Below are positions 36,301 to 46,785 of a DNA stretch of 64,000 bases, piece by piece. The stretch comes from Madurella fahalii (Eukaryota > Ascomycota > Sordariomycetes > Sordariales). The translations under genes were made by a program, and so were the position numbers. The notes beneath the pieces were generated by a model. That model saw only the letters and a list, made by a program, of their open reading frames with translations, was not told the DNA's origin and made no database searches. Position 1 is the first letter of the stretch. Each line of letters starts with the position of its first letter. The DNA lies in NCBI GenBank assembly GCA_029876055.1, contig CM056879.1, forward strand, positions 1,612,001 through 1,676,000, in the 5' to 3' direction.

Positions 36301-37164
36301 GAACATTCGGTCAAGGATTTCTCTCAGTCCATCAAGCTTGCGACCGAGTGTCTCATTACGGTGGACGACATCCTGAGCGAGATCACCATGATCAGGAGGG
36401 TATACCGAGACCAGGGGCGGACCATGCTTACCATAAAGACCGGGAACCGCCACGAGACGGGGCCGGAAGCGAGTCTCAACTACAATACCCACGAGTGGGG
36501 TTACGAAGGGTTGAGATCGATAGAAGATAAGCACATCATCGCGAGGCTGAAACACCTCGAGAAGGATGCGCAGATGGTCCGAAAATCGGTAAGCGTGTAC
36601 TCTCGATGCTTCAGACTCCTGGCAGACAACCTATTGACCGCACCCCTTGTTCCGGTACCTCACTAACGGGTGGACCTTGTCCAGATTACGACGCTCCTTG
36701 ACCTGCGACAGCGCCAGGTCACCATCGATATGGCCTTGAGCTCCGAGGCGCAGTCGGACATGCTCTTCAAGCAGTCCAGCATCCTGTTCATATTTACTTT
36801 GGCAACTGTGCTCTTTGTGAGTTCCCCAGCTCTCATCTGACTTAGAGTATCTGGCCTCTGACGCCCAAAAACTGGACAGGCGCCGCTGTCGTGGGTTGCC
36901 GCTCTCATGGCGCTGAAGATCGACGACTTTACCCCCGACTCCGAGTCGTGGTCGCAGTCGCGGGTAGCGGGAGCATCTGGTAGGTTTCTGCATTCTCCTT
37001 TCGCACAAAAATGCACCTATCAGATGAACTTTCATTAGCTGATCGAGTTGTGTGCCATAGTTGGCAGCATTTTGGGTACGGTGGTGTTGTGCACGGCTGG
37101 ACTGGCCTTGTACTTGACACACCAGAACCATCTATTGAAGTCGAAGAAGCCAGTATCATCTTGA
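33334..37164 (+). CDS. Ankyrin-repeat protein with CorA-like membrane C-terminus
   Basis: Eight exons fit one frame: 33334-34641, 34799-35095, 35151-35865, 35935-36191, 36256-36588, 36685-36816, 36880-36963, 37039-37164; about 1,083 residues. After a charged start, residues about 45-330 hold eight or so ankyrin repeats (for example DQSTPLHLAAEKNSVEF, GKTPLHIASARDYARVV). An acidic serine-rich linker follows (exon 2), then a mainly helical region, and a CorA-like end: LLDLRQRQ, a first span ILFIFTLATVLFAPLSWVAA with the usual fungal APLSW, and a second span ending CTAGLALYLTHQN. In fungal proteins of this class the CorA-like part usually lacks evidence of ion transport, so I infer a membrane-anchored interaction protein rather than a proven Mg2+ channel. 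The splice model is by eye, but every phase agrees. Confidence 0.85.
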
Positions 37165-39603
37165 ACAAGGAACAAGTCACAGCTAAAGTCAGGATGTTAC
37201 CGTATTGGAAGAAGGTCATAACTCCTTACCGTATGACGGGCTTTGTCCTTGTGCTCAATGATGGGACATCATGGGTGTTGATGTCGATGGTTTGAGGGTT
37301 AGGATTACCCCGATTCGAGTGTCCTAGTACGGGTAACTATGAGTTCCTCAATCCGTCCTCGCATATATCCAAATAACACCGACATTTATTAACTGCCAAA
37401 CTTTTCTGAAACGCTGCTCTTCTACCCTGTTTGTGGCCGGAGCGAATCTGGAAGCGGCTCCTCCGAGAGGTCGACTTACCGCCTCGCAGAGTCGTAACAT
37501 TTAATTAGGCAAAATGACAAGACTGGCTATTGGCCAAGTTCCGCCGGGTAGATCGACAAACCAGAGACACGATGTTAATGAAGAACAAAACCGGTGTATG
37601 CTGCTGTTCTGGCCAACCCTTGGTGTCTTGTCCTTCATCAAGCAGTACCCTGGACCCGAACAATGGTGCCAGGACAGAAACGCCATGCACACGCTCCCTT
37701 TCCTCGTCGGGTTATCCGCTGCGGATTCGCCGCTGCTTTACATTTGAAGCGTTTGTCCCGTTGCTTATTTTCTTTGGGATCGTTTGTTGGCTAACTTCCT
37801 GGAATTCAAACTGGGGACTCTCAAAATCGGGGAAAGGAGAAAAGAGGCAAAGAAAAAAAATAGTAAAGGTCAAAAATTAAAAGCAAGAGAAGACGTAAAA
37901 GGAGGGATTGGCCCGTCAAGAAACGATAGACGCAGCTGCCGAGCAGCAAACGGTGTTTCTTCGCCTTCAAGCCTTGTTGAGCGGTTCGCTCGTCCGAAAT
38001 GCCCCCGACTTGACAGAAAAGGGAGGAGGGGAAAAGGGAAGAAGAGAAAAGGGAGGGGGCAGCACAGCCACGGCACCTGAGCTTAAGCTGGTCGCCTTGT
38101 CAAGCAGGCATGCAGGCACCTCCATGTTCTGTATCACATTGCCATCTAGCCTTACGTATGCTGACATATAGACGCAAAGAAGATCCTCCGTTCATGGTCT
38201 CAATTCATGGCCAAAGATAAACATCCATCGCCGTCGACAGCTTCCGGAAAACCCTTGACCCCGTCCTCCAGCGACCCCCAAAGTGCCCAACATGTCCATT
38301 CCCATGCAGGTCTTCATTCCGCTGGTATTACACCTGCGCATTCCGGTCAGTCAAGGCATTATTGTACGGACGCGGACAACAGGGTCGAAGCGGCACACAG
38401 CCAAAATCTAACTATGCTCTCCTGGTTGCTATGCGCCAGACACCAGGCTTGACCAAGAACAGGATCCTTCCATTTGCTTCGGATGAAGATAAAATGTTGA
38501 ACCGACTTTGCTCGCCGCTAAAGATAGATCCCGTTACCCCGGTTTTGCGTAAATACAGCGTTCTTCACTACCTGTAGTCGTGCCAGATATTCCACTCCGC
38601 TGGCCACGGACGGTCGGATCCGATGGAGCCTTCGCGAAGCTGTTTGCTCCTCGACGATTGGAAGACGGACCCGTTGACTGTAGGAGACCTCCGTAACCGT
38701 AAGCTCTATGAGAACCCGCCGTTTCTTGCTTACCTCTTAGCTTGGTCGACCGGAGCGAACGAGGCGGAGAAACTTGCGGATGAGGGAATCCACCTTGTTA
38801 GTGCATTCCGACTTGTGGGCTTCCGGCAAGTTGTCGGAACGCTGTAGGAAGTGTTGGACAGGCACTGTGTTGACGTGGCGAGAGTGCTGTACGAGCGGGT
38901 CAGAAAGTAGTAGTACTAGTGGTACTTCAGTAGCTTCCTGTATATCAGTCCGGGCAAAAAGAAGGTAATAGATGGGGTGTAGATTTTGGTGTCGGTCTTA
39001 CAGAGACTGGGGCTTTGCTGAGTCACTTAGCCGAGAGCTTATGTGTACGACTGCGTCATAGACTGCTCTTTGGTCTAAGGGGAAGATACATTAAGACACA
39101 TTGGCACTAGTCCTAGGATAAACTACTGAGTCGTGCTTCTGACCTGAGTCCCCTAATGTACCTTAGACTGTGTCCTCGCTGCAGCGAGCTGCAAGGTAGA
39201 GTGGTAGGAACTATGAACTTACGTTTTTACCTTAGCTAAGTTGAGCGTGAAACGATACCATTTTTTCTAAGCACTATCGCGTGGGTAGGTGTCATACTTA
39301 AGGTGCAATTGCTGGGCAGCAATTGCGGCGTCGCTTTTGCGCGACAGTAGGTTTTCTCTAGCTGCGCACAGTACCATCCCGAGGTTATGTACATAAGGTA
39401 AGGTCACAGGTAGGTAAGGTAGGTAGCGAGAGCGAGGGAGGGGTCGGACTCTCTCAAGTGGGGCGCCGGTCTAATCAACGACCTACCGGAATCAGCCAAT
39501 GCCCAGCGTTTTCGGGGGCGTCGTCAGCAGCTTGCCTTCTACTTCGACTTTCCCACCCTCGAAGACGTATTGATGCTGTCCAAAGTCACTAGTAACACTT
39601 CCA
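37165..39603. other. Intergenic; possible broken coding remnant near 38.6-38.85 kb
   Basis: About 37830-38070 is a purine-rich simple-sequence stretch. Between about 38590 and 38848 two plus-strand frames read protein-like in turn, the second with DLRNRKLYENPPFLAYLLAW, which suggests a remnant of an unrecognised gene broken by a shift. I cannot name it. No complete gene is supported. Confidence 0.35.
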
Positions 39604-41395
39604 ATGGAATTTGAGCACAATCAGCTCGTCAAGTCTCGCCGATCGGGCTTCAATGCCCGGCGGAGAGACGAACGGTCATGCCGGCCTTCGACAGGCGGCG
39701 CCGTAGTCCTTTCCGCCTTCATCGTCTTCTCGTTCGTAATGCTCCGCCGCGCCTTTGACCACTTCTACCATCTACCTTCTAATCCGCACCATAACGCACC
39801 ACTCACCCGGACCTACGAGGGCGAGCACATCTCATGGACCCCCTGCGGCACCCTAGCCGACCACGAGCTGGAATGCAGCAATATCACCGTCCCCATGGAC
39901 CACTTCAACACCACCAATAACGCCTCGGACAACAAATCCTTCACCATTCCCCTCCTTCGCATGCGCAGCAAAAACACCACCAGCACTGCCATCGCCAACA
40001 TCCTCCTCAACCCGGGCGGTCCCGGAGCGAGCGGCACTGCGCTCGTCCACAGCCGCGGCGCGCAGCTGAGCACCATCCTCGGCGACGGCTTCCACGTCGT
40101 CGGCTTCGACCCGCGGGGCATCAACCAGTCGGTCCCGCTCGCCGACTGCTACCCCTCGGACGAGGCGCGGCAGGAGCTGTCGCGGGTGCGCGCCAAGAAG
40201 GTCGTCGAGGACAGCGGCGAGCTGTGGGCGTGGACGGGCAACTTCGTGCGGGCCTGCGCCGACACCATGGGCCCCTACGCGGCCCACATCAATACCCCGC
40301 AGACGGCGGCGGACATGAACGCCATCCTGGACGCCCTCGGCCAGCGGGATATGTACTACTGGGGGTTCAGCTACGGCACTCTGCTGGGCCAGACCTACGC
40401 CACCATGTTCCCCGAGAGGGCGAAGAGGGTCATTATCGACGGCGTCGCGAACCAGTTTGACTGGTACGAGGCGTTGCTTGATCGGGAGATGATGACGGAT
40501 ACGGACAAGGTGTTTGCAGGGTTTGTGAGCGAGTGCATCAAGGCCGGGACCGAGGACTGTGCGTTGGCGGAGGGGGGAGACGGAGGAGGAGCTGCATGAG
40601 AGGTTGGTCGATGGTGTTGGGAAATTGAAGGATGAACCCGTCGGGGTGTACATCAACAGTAGCGTGCACGGGGTGCTCGACTTCTGGACGGTGTGGCACA
40701 GGGGCATTTTCCCGGTGTTGTACCGCCCGGCCAAGTGGCGGGAGCTCGCGAGAAATCTGGCTTTGCTGCTCCGAGGCAACGCGACGGAGGCGTTCCTCGC
40801 CTATGGCCGGGGGCCGGCTTGGGAAACGGTGGGCGAGGCCCTCAAGTTTGTCAGCTACAACGATGGCACGTCCGGGCCCACCAATTGGCCGACGGATCGG
40901 GCAGGGTTGGTCAACCAGCTACTGTCGTTGTCCAACCAGTCCGTGTTCAGCGGCTTCACATACGACTACTACTTCTCCAAGCAGGCGTGGACAATACCGC
41001 GGACACACAATTACGTGCCAAAGCACAAAGTCAAGACGGCACACCCGCTGCTTCTTTTATCGACAACATACGACCCAGTCTGTCCGCTCGTATCCGCGAA
41101 GTCAGCAAACAATATCTTTGAGGGCTCACGTATCATCGAGGTCAAGGGGTACGGACACTGTTCACTGGCCGTGCCGTCCATGTGTGTCGCACGGCATGTG
41201 CGCGAGTATCTCATGGAGGGGAAGCTGCCTGCGGAGAATGTGCAGTGCGAGGTGGATGGAAACCCGTATTTTTCGAAGCCAGAGGAGAGCATCGCTGCTC
41301 TAGAGGCGCTCTCTTCCGCGGACGAAGAACGGCGGATTCGCCTCGCACAACTGGAGCTCGCGGAGAACTCCTGGTTGGGGCCATGGAGATGGTGA
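39604..41395 (+). CDS. TAP-like alpha/beta hydrolase (tripeptidyl aminopeptidase type), frameshifted
   Basis: Serine hydrolase of the prolyl/tripeptidyl-aminopeptidase group. An N-terminal hydrophobic stretch (AVVLSAFIVFSFVML) after a basic segment suggests a membrane anchor or signal. The oxyanion motif is LLNPGGPGASG. The nucleophile is Ser256 in GFSYGTLLGQTYA. The acid (TTYDPVCPL, Asp codon 41072) and His (GYGHCSLAVPS, codon 41156) lie in the second part, a TAP-like C-terminal domain. The first frame ends at about 40600. From about 40578 the coding continues one base out of phase to 41395, and the switch coincides with a G6 run at 40572-40577. Read strictly, the first frame alone loses the Asp and His. 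I keep it as one gene because both halves are well preserved and only a homopolymer separates them. Confidence 0.8.
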
Positions 41396-42453
41396 ATAGG
41401 GCATTGAAGCGCCCCGTCGGGGACTTCAGGAGTGGTTGCGAACTCGTGTATAATACTCGGGTGCTCTCAACCACCCAGTCAAACAATGGGGAACAGGGTG
41501 CGGTACTTTAAGCAGAGTTCACAGAAATGAATATATTGGCAATGGAGGAAAACAAAAGCATCAGAACTGCGACGGCCAACGCTTCCCTTCTTGCGCTAGG
41601 CGCATTCCAGAGGCGACAAGCTATGTCACTTCAATGTAAGAATTTGAACGATGGATAAAGTAAGGTACTAGACCCTAGTAGGGATACGGGGGATCTTTGA
41701 CATTAATGACACCATACTTAACTAGTTCGACTGTGCTTTACGCAGGCAATCGATAACAATGGTAATTAATACCTAGCTAGGGCATCATTTTCCCTATTAT
41801 CAGCACGGAGTACAAGGGTTTAAGTGGTTAGCGCGGTGACATTGATGTCAGAACCCGCCTCCCCTTCTCCCCTCGCTAGGTATTGCTATACACGAAAGGA
41901 GAACCGCAAAAAGGGACTCCGCGAAATGCAAGGCTACTTCGGAGATATTACATTGCAGGGGAATGCAACAGTGGTGTCGTCACTCGCAACGTACACTGTT
42001 GAGCAAGATCGAGAACAACCACATCTAAGGTATTTATAAATCTGTAACTAGTATAATATGTGTAACGTATACCGAGGATACCCATTGGGCGAACGCTTGC
42101 CCGGCACTCTCCCGACACCAACGCCATGGCTTCTGCCACAAACCCGCATGGCCCCAATCAGTACGCTACACGATGAGCGCAAGGATGGATGTTGCAGCTT
42201 CGCAAATGAGCCGTCAGCGAGCCGACCAACCAGCTGTTCAAGTTAAAAGCGAATGAAAGCGAGTGAGCGGTGTGAGAGCTGCAATCCTGCGTTCCACCCC
42301 GGCCCACCCCAACCGGACCAAGACCAGTACCGGGAAATCTGAATACCTCCCCCCCACGTCTTCAAGAGAACCTTCGTCTCGCCCATTCTCCACATCACTC
42401 TTTGACTGCTAGTTCCATTCTACTAGGCACCTTGAGACGCTTGCTCAGCAGCC
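41396..42453. other. Intergenic, nothing recognised
   Basis: No family-like frame. About 41640-42060 is AT-rich. The last 120 bases are pyrimidine-rich leader before the next start. Confidence 0.5.
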
Positions 42454-43239
42454 ATGGCCACCATCGGCAACATGAAGCCCGCCATTGTCTTGATTCACGG
42501 AGCCTGGCATGTTCCAGACACTTACGAGAAACTTGCGACCGCGCTCCGGACCATCGGCTACGAGGTGCATGTCCCTCGGCTTCCCTCGGTGAGCGAAGTC
42601 CGCCCGCCAACCGCCGGCCTCTCTGCCGATTCAGAACTGGTCCGGTCCGTCGTCGAGAATCTCGCCAACAGCGGCCGCACCGTCATTGCCGTCATGCACT
42701 CGTACGGAGGCCAGGTTGGGTCCAACGCCCTCCACGGTCTAGGCTTGACAACACGCGCTGAAAGGGGCCTTCCCGGTGGCGTCTCACACCTCGTTTACAT
42801 GTGCGCCTTCGCATTGCCCGAAGGCGGCACCATGGCCGGCAAGGTCAAAGAGTTCAACCACGAGCACCTGCTGCCGCTTACCCTTGATATCGCCGACGAC
42901 CAGAGCGTTATCATCAGAGATCCCAAGACTATGCTGATTGGCGAAGACGGCGCGACCGAGGCCGAGATTGAGACGTACCTGTCGACGCTGCTGCGCTGGA
43001 ACGCCAAATGCATGTCCGACGAGCTGGCGCATGCCGCCTGGCGGGAGATCCCTGTTTCGTACATCTACGCGACCAATGACATGATGATCCCGCTCGACTA
43101 CCAAAAGTCCATGGTTGATTGTCTGCAGGCAAATGGCTGCAGCGTCGAGACATTTACGCTTGAGACGGGACACTGCCCGAATCTGACGGCCACTCATGGG
43201 GTTGTAGATGTCATCAATAAGGTCGCCGCTATCCACTGA
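42454..43239 (+). CDS. Alpha/beta hydrolase (AB hydrolase 6 type)
   Basis: Single-exon protein of 261 residues, the normal size for small soluble alpha/beta hydrolases such as plant-type methylesterase/salicylate-esterase relatives. HGAWH near residue 16 supplies the oxyanion loop; the nucleophile is Ser83 in VMHSYGGQVG; the acid is probably Asp209 in YATNDMMIP and the base His240 in ETGHCPN. All three are in the expected order and spacing. No signal peptide, so it is probably cytosolic. The substrate cannot be told from sequence. Two ATG codons lie close together (42454 and 42472); I kept the first. Confidence 0.85.
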   Translation: MATIGNMKPAIVLIHGAWHVPDTYEKLATALRTIGYEVHVPRLPSVSEVRPPTAGLSADSELVRSVVENLANSGRTVIAVMHSYGGQVGSNALHGLGLTTRAERGLPGGVSHLVYMCAFALPEGGTMAGKVKEFNHEHLLPLTLDIADDQSVIIRDPKTMLIGEDGATEAEIETYLSTLLRWNAKCMSDELAHAAWREIPVSYIYATNDMMIPLDYQKSMVDCLQANGCSVETFTLETGHCPNLTATHGVVDVINKVAAIH

Positions 43240-44558
43240 AGTCATGGTTGTACTCATACCTTAGGTAGATAGCTACTGCGAAAATGCTGCATCATATATC
43301 CGCGACTTATCGCTTTAGAACTTAAGTCATAATGGCTCCGTAATTGGCCCTGTTTACGGATTCTGGACAACATAAAGCGCACGGAGGCGAGTGAGGCACC
43401 CACTGCACAGGACGTAATAATTCAAGGGTCGGTTTAGTAGCGGTCCTGACGCCTCGCGGTCAGCAGTCAGCCTGCTTGGTATCCTCCACCTGGAAATCGC
43501 CAGCAGGTCGTCCGATTCGCGGGGCGGAAACTCAATCCTCTCTAACTGCCACACGTCTCTCAACTAGCACGTCAAGGCAGCATTCTGTTGTCTCTAAAAT
43601 CGAAGCCTTGATTGGACAAAAGCGGAAATGAACTGGATTCCAGGATGGCTACCAATATGAGGACCCGCCCTCACTCGTCCCGTTCTGGAAGCCAACGTTT
43701 TCCACCCAAACGCATATCAACAGTAGATCGCGAGATTCTCCGCCAATACCGCTACGTACGCCACTGCCGGCGAGGTCGGTCGGAGTATCACGCGGTGGCT
43801 GGCAAAGTCGCGGACCTGCATCTTAAAATTCCTCTTTCCGGTCCGGGCCCTAATCGCCTCGCAGACTTCACTCGATTCGGAAGCCATTGTGCCGGTATTT
43901 GTTCCAGATGGCTGCTGCTGCAGATGAGCAGGGTCGCGGGTGGTGAAAGGGTTCAGAACCGAGTAACGTTTTTTTGCACTGCATCGTTCGGGTGGCAGGA
44001 CGGCTCCCTCCGTTTCTCGGTGGCTCCCTGCTAAGCTCGTTCAGTTTCTCAAGCTCGACGGATAGGTCAGATGTGGTGTAAGAACCGACTCTATAGGGAT
44101 ATTGAAGCGGATGGTGACATTGTGCTGCTGAGCAACTTCTCGGTTGGCTAGCTTCTTGGTTAATGCGGCAAGGGACAACCGTTACCGGATGAGACCCGAG
44201 CCTTGGGTAGCCTAAAAGGGCTGGAGGTATGGTTAGGTACGTGGAGAACTGTAGCGCCGCTTATCAGACACGTTCTTCCGCATAGTCCAGTCATCCAGAG
44301 TAGAGTGGTAGAAACGATTCATTTTCCTTCTGTCGGCCGTCGTTCTTTCTCATCACACGGTTCATCGCCTTCCTGTCGAGTGTGTAACAATCTTCCTCCC
44401 CAAGCCCTCAGCTCCCAGGCTCACCTGTCCTACCACTTTGTTCAGGCCTCCATATCCTATCCAGCCAGCCCCCCCCCCGGGTCAACTGAATTCCAGTATC
44501 CGAAGCAGAGCGTAGTCCCCCTAGGTAGGCTGCCGAGCGCAACGGGGTGGAAACAAGA
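43240..44558. other. Intergenic, nothing recognised
   Basis: A 140-codon plus-strand frame (43612-44034) and a 164-codon frame (44203-44697, overlapping the next gene on the other strand) show no family pattern. No repeats of note. Confidence 0.45.
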
Positions 44559-45065
44559 TCAGTTGGCGCGCTCCATGTTCTCCGAGTCGTCATCTCCCTT
44601 AGGCTCTCCCCTCTCCACAGGCCGAGGGCAGATACGCGGTCGGCATATCTCGAAAGGAAAAGTGCAATGCCCGCATAGGGGGTCGCAGCACCTCTGATTC
44701 GGGCGGCACCGGTTGGGGCCGCACTCGCCAGGTCGGGGTATCTCTTGGCGCTTCTCGGCCTTGGGACACATGACGTCGAGGCACTTGCCACCTGGCTTGG
44801 TGCAGGTGCCGCAGCTCTCGTTGCAGCAGACGAGGCCCTTGGCGCATACGTTACTACCGCAGGGCGTGCCGCCGGGAATGGGCACCGGAACACAGACCGG
44901 CCCGCCGTCAATGATCGTGCACACCGTTCCGGCCGGGCAAAGGACCAGGGCGCATTTGCTGATTTGACGGTCCTCGACCAAGCCGGCTGGGTTTGCGAGC
45001 GTGCTTGGGAGGGCTGAGAGAAGGAGCCCCAGCGACGCGATGGCGATGGTTCGAAGGGTGGCCAT
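44559..45065 (-). CDS. Small secreted cysteine-rich protein with duplicated Cys module
   Basis: 168 residues, one exon. A clear signal peptide (MATLRTIAIASLGLLLSAL) ends near residue 24. The mature part has 20 cysteines. Two copies of the pattern C-x3-C-x5-CC-x3-C-x2-C-x6-C-x3-C occur: one from CGSNVCAKGLVCCNESCGTC and one from CGPNRCRPNQRCCDPLCGHC, separated by a short KR-containing linker. An acidic tail follows. Such proteins are usually extracellular and disulfide-rich. Fungi use them in host interaction or cell-wall roles, but I do not recognise a named family, and an effector role is only a possibility. Confidence 0.75.
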   Translation of the reverse strand: MATLRTIAIASLGLLLSALPSTLANPAGLVEDRQISKCALVLCPAGTVCTIIDGGPVCVPVPIPGGTPCGSNVCAKGLVCCNESCGTCTKPGGKCLDVMCPKAEKRQEIPRPGECGPNRCRPNQRCCDPLCGHCTFPFEICRPRICPRPVERGEPKGDDDSENMERAN

Positions 45066-46785
45066 TCTAAGACGTGCCTAGTCGAAGGTAGGGCCGAGCG
45101 TGTTCTTTGGAAGAGGCCGCCACTGATGCTATACCTCCAATGTATTGCTGGAAGAAACCCGCAACTAAAAGGGAAACATACGATTGCAACAGGACTGGGA
45201 GAGGGTGACAATGTACTTATACACCACTATGCATCGAGCCGAAAATATGGAAAGGGGGCACTCTACGTAGTCTTCAGATTCGCTAAACTTCATGATTGAT
45301 TGGTCGGTGCTACCCCAAGAGCGCAGAATCGTCGAGCCAAGAGGAAAAGACTCTGGTGGGGTGAAACGCGGCGCTTCTGGGTCCGGGAAATGAGAGTAAG
45401 TGTGCTGGTGAACCGGCCTAATTCCCATCCGAGGCACCTGAGTGGTGAACAGCCCCATGCGCACAGAGCGCCACCACCAGGACTGTGAAAACATCGAATA
45501 TTACTCCGGCCGGAGGTAAGTATTGCAACAAATACGCCCGTCTTACGCTCATGGCAGTCGAGGAAACGGTGACGCGGTATGGGATTTATCTGGGCCCGCG
45601 TGACTGCAGTTGATGGCTTCATATTTCATTCAGCAATGGTTGATTTTCCAGAACTCGGATACCTACAATATAGTCCCATTCTCCGCTTATGACGGCGTTC
45701 ATACATGTAGTAGGGCCTCGTAGTTATTATGGAGTGAGGGAGTCTGTAACTCAGAATACCTAACTAGCACCTGGGAACCAGGCTATATCGGCGTGTATGT
45801 TGGATATTGAGTTGGAGAAAACTGTTCCCAGGGGACAGGGTCCCTCTGATTAGAGGGCCATACTTACTGGGATAACGCTCCGGGAGCTGGAACTTGCCGA
45901 GGGTCCTATTTGTCTTTTGCACCATACCTAAGGAACCTAATCAGGGCCGTCCTGACCGTTGCTCCTCAAACAGGAAATCAATTACGCACCCCTTTCCATA
46001 CTTGGTGCAAACTTAATTGATGAGCTTTCTTTGCGTGCAAAGTAGTCTCCCTCCAATCGGTGGGAGCTCTATCTGCACATATCGTTTGACCTTGTCGGGG
46101 CTGCAGGAACCTAGGTTATATGTCCTGAGTGGCCCCTCGGCTTGTCTTGTCCATCATGTTTGTCTGGCATTTGGCCACCTTTGCCCTTCCCCTTGGTTTG
46201 ACGGGTGTGTGGGTGTAGATGTGTGTTTCTGTACCATTTCAATATGCCGCTGGACCAGTTCTCTCGCAGTTGTCCTGGCTAGCAAGGTACCTTACCCATC
46301 ACACTCTCAAGTGCGTAAGGTTGTAGAGATGTGGTACAGTCATAGCTAGAGAGCTATCCGGCGCTGCACGGCTAAGGTGTGTCCTGGCGAAGTGTTGATG
46401 GTGCTATAAATTACTGGATTGCGAGGCCTTGGCAAACACGAAAAACCGGGAAATCCCAACAGTCGAAAGCTGCCTACCTTACCTACCTTAAAGTACCTTA
46501 GGTGCCTAGCGAATCGCCTGCCGGGTTGCCTTACGGCTTGTCCGGCCGCTTGCGCGGCTGGTGCCTTGAACTGCGCCCAAGCCACCGCACCATGGTAGTA
46601 CCCCTCTAGTTTCACCACCTAAGGCAGCACCCCGCACCCTTTCCGGTCTAACCTCTGGTTCGTGCCCTTACTTCTGATGATCCCCGGACCAAATATCCCA
46701 ATCGTCACAATTCTGAGCATCACCCCACAGCGCCTACCGATACCGGGTCTGCGCCAAGCGTCTAGTATAGATGACACGATAGAAG
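45066..46785. other. Intergenic with repeat fragments
   Basis: No gene is supported. It holds two stretches shared with other parts of the window (about 45825-45880 and 46010-46240). Confidence 0.5.
46010..46240 (+). repeat. Longer dispersed repeat, copy B
   Basis: Partner of 30985-31200, same orientation. About 130 bp upstream is a separate block (45825-45880) that matches 20645-20705, so the two may belong to one larger decayed element. Confidence 0.6.

Noticed and set aside
36685..37164. A separate small CorA-like gene
   Set aside because: Splice phases link it without conflict to the ankyrin exons, and no start codon with upstream support is seen.
39853..40779. 308-codon minus-strand frame
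   Set aside because: Shadow of the TAP-like hydrolase; valine/histidine-rich as expected from the complementary strand.
43612..44034. 140-codon plus-strand frame
   Set aside because: Basic low-information sequence with no family features.
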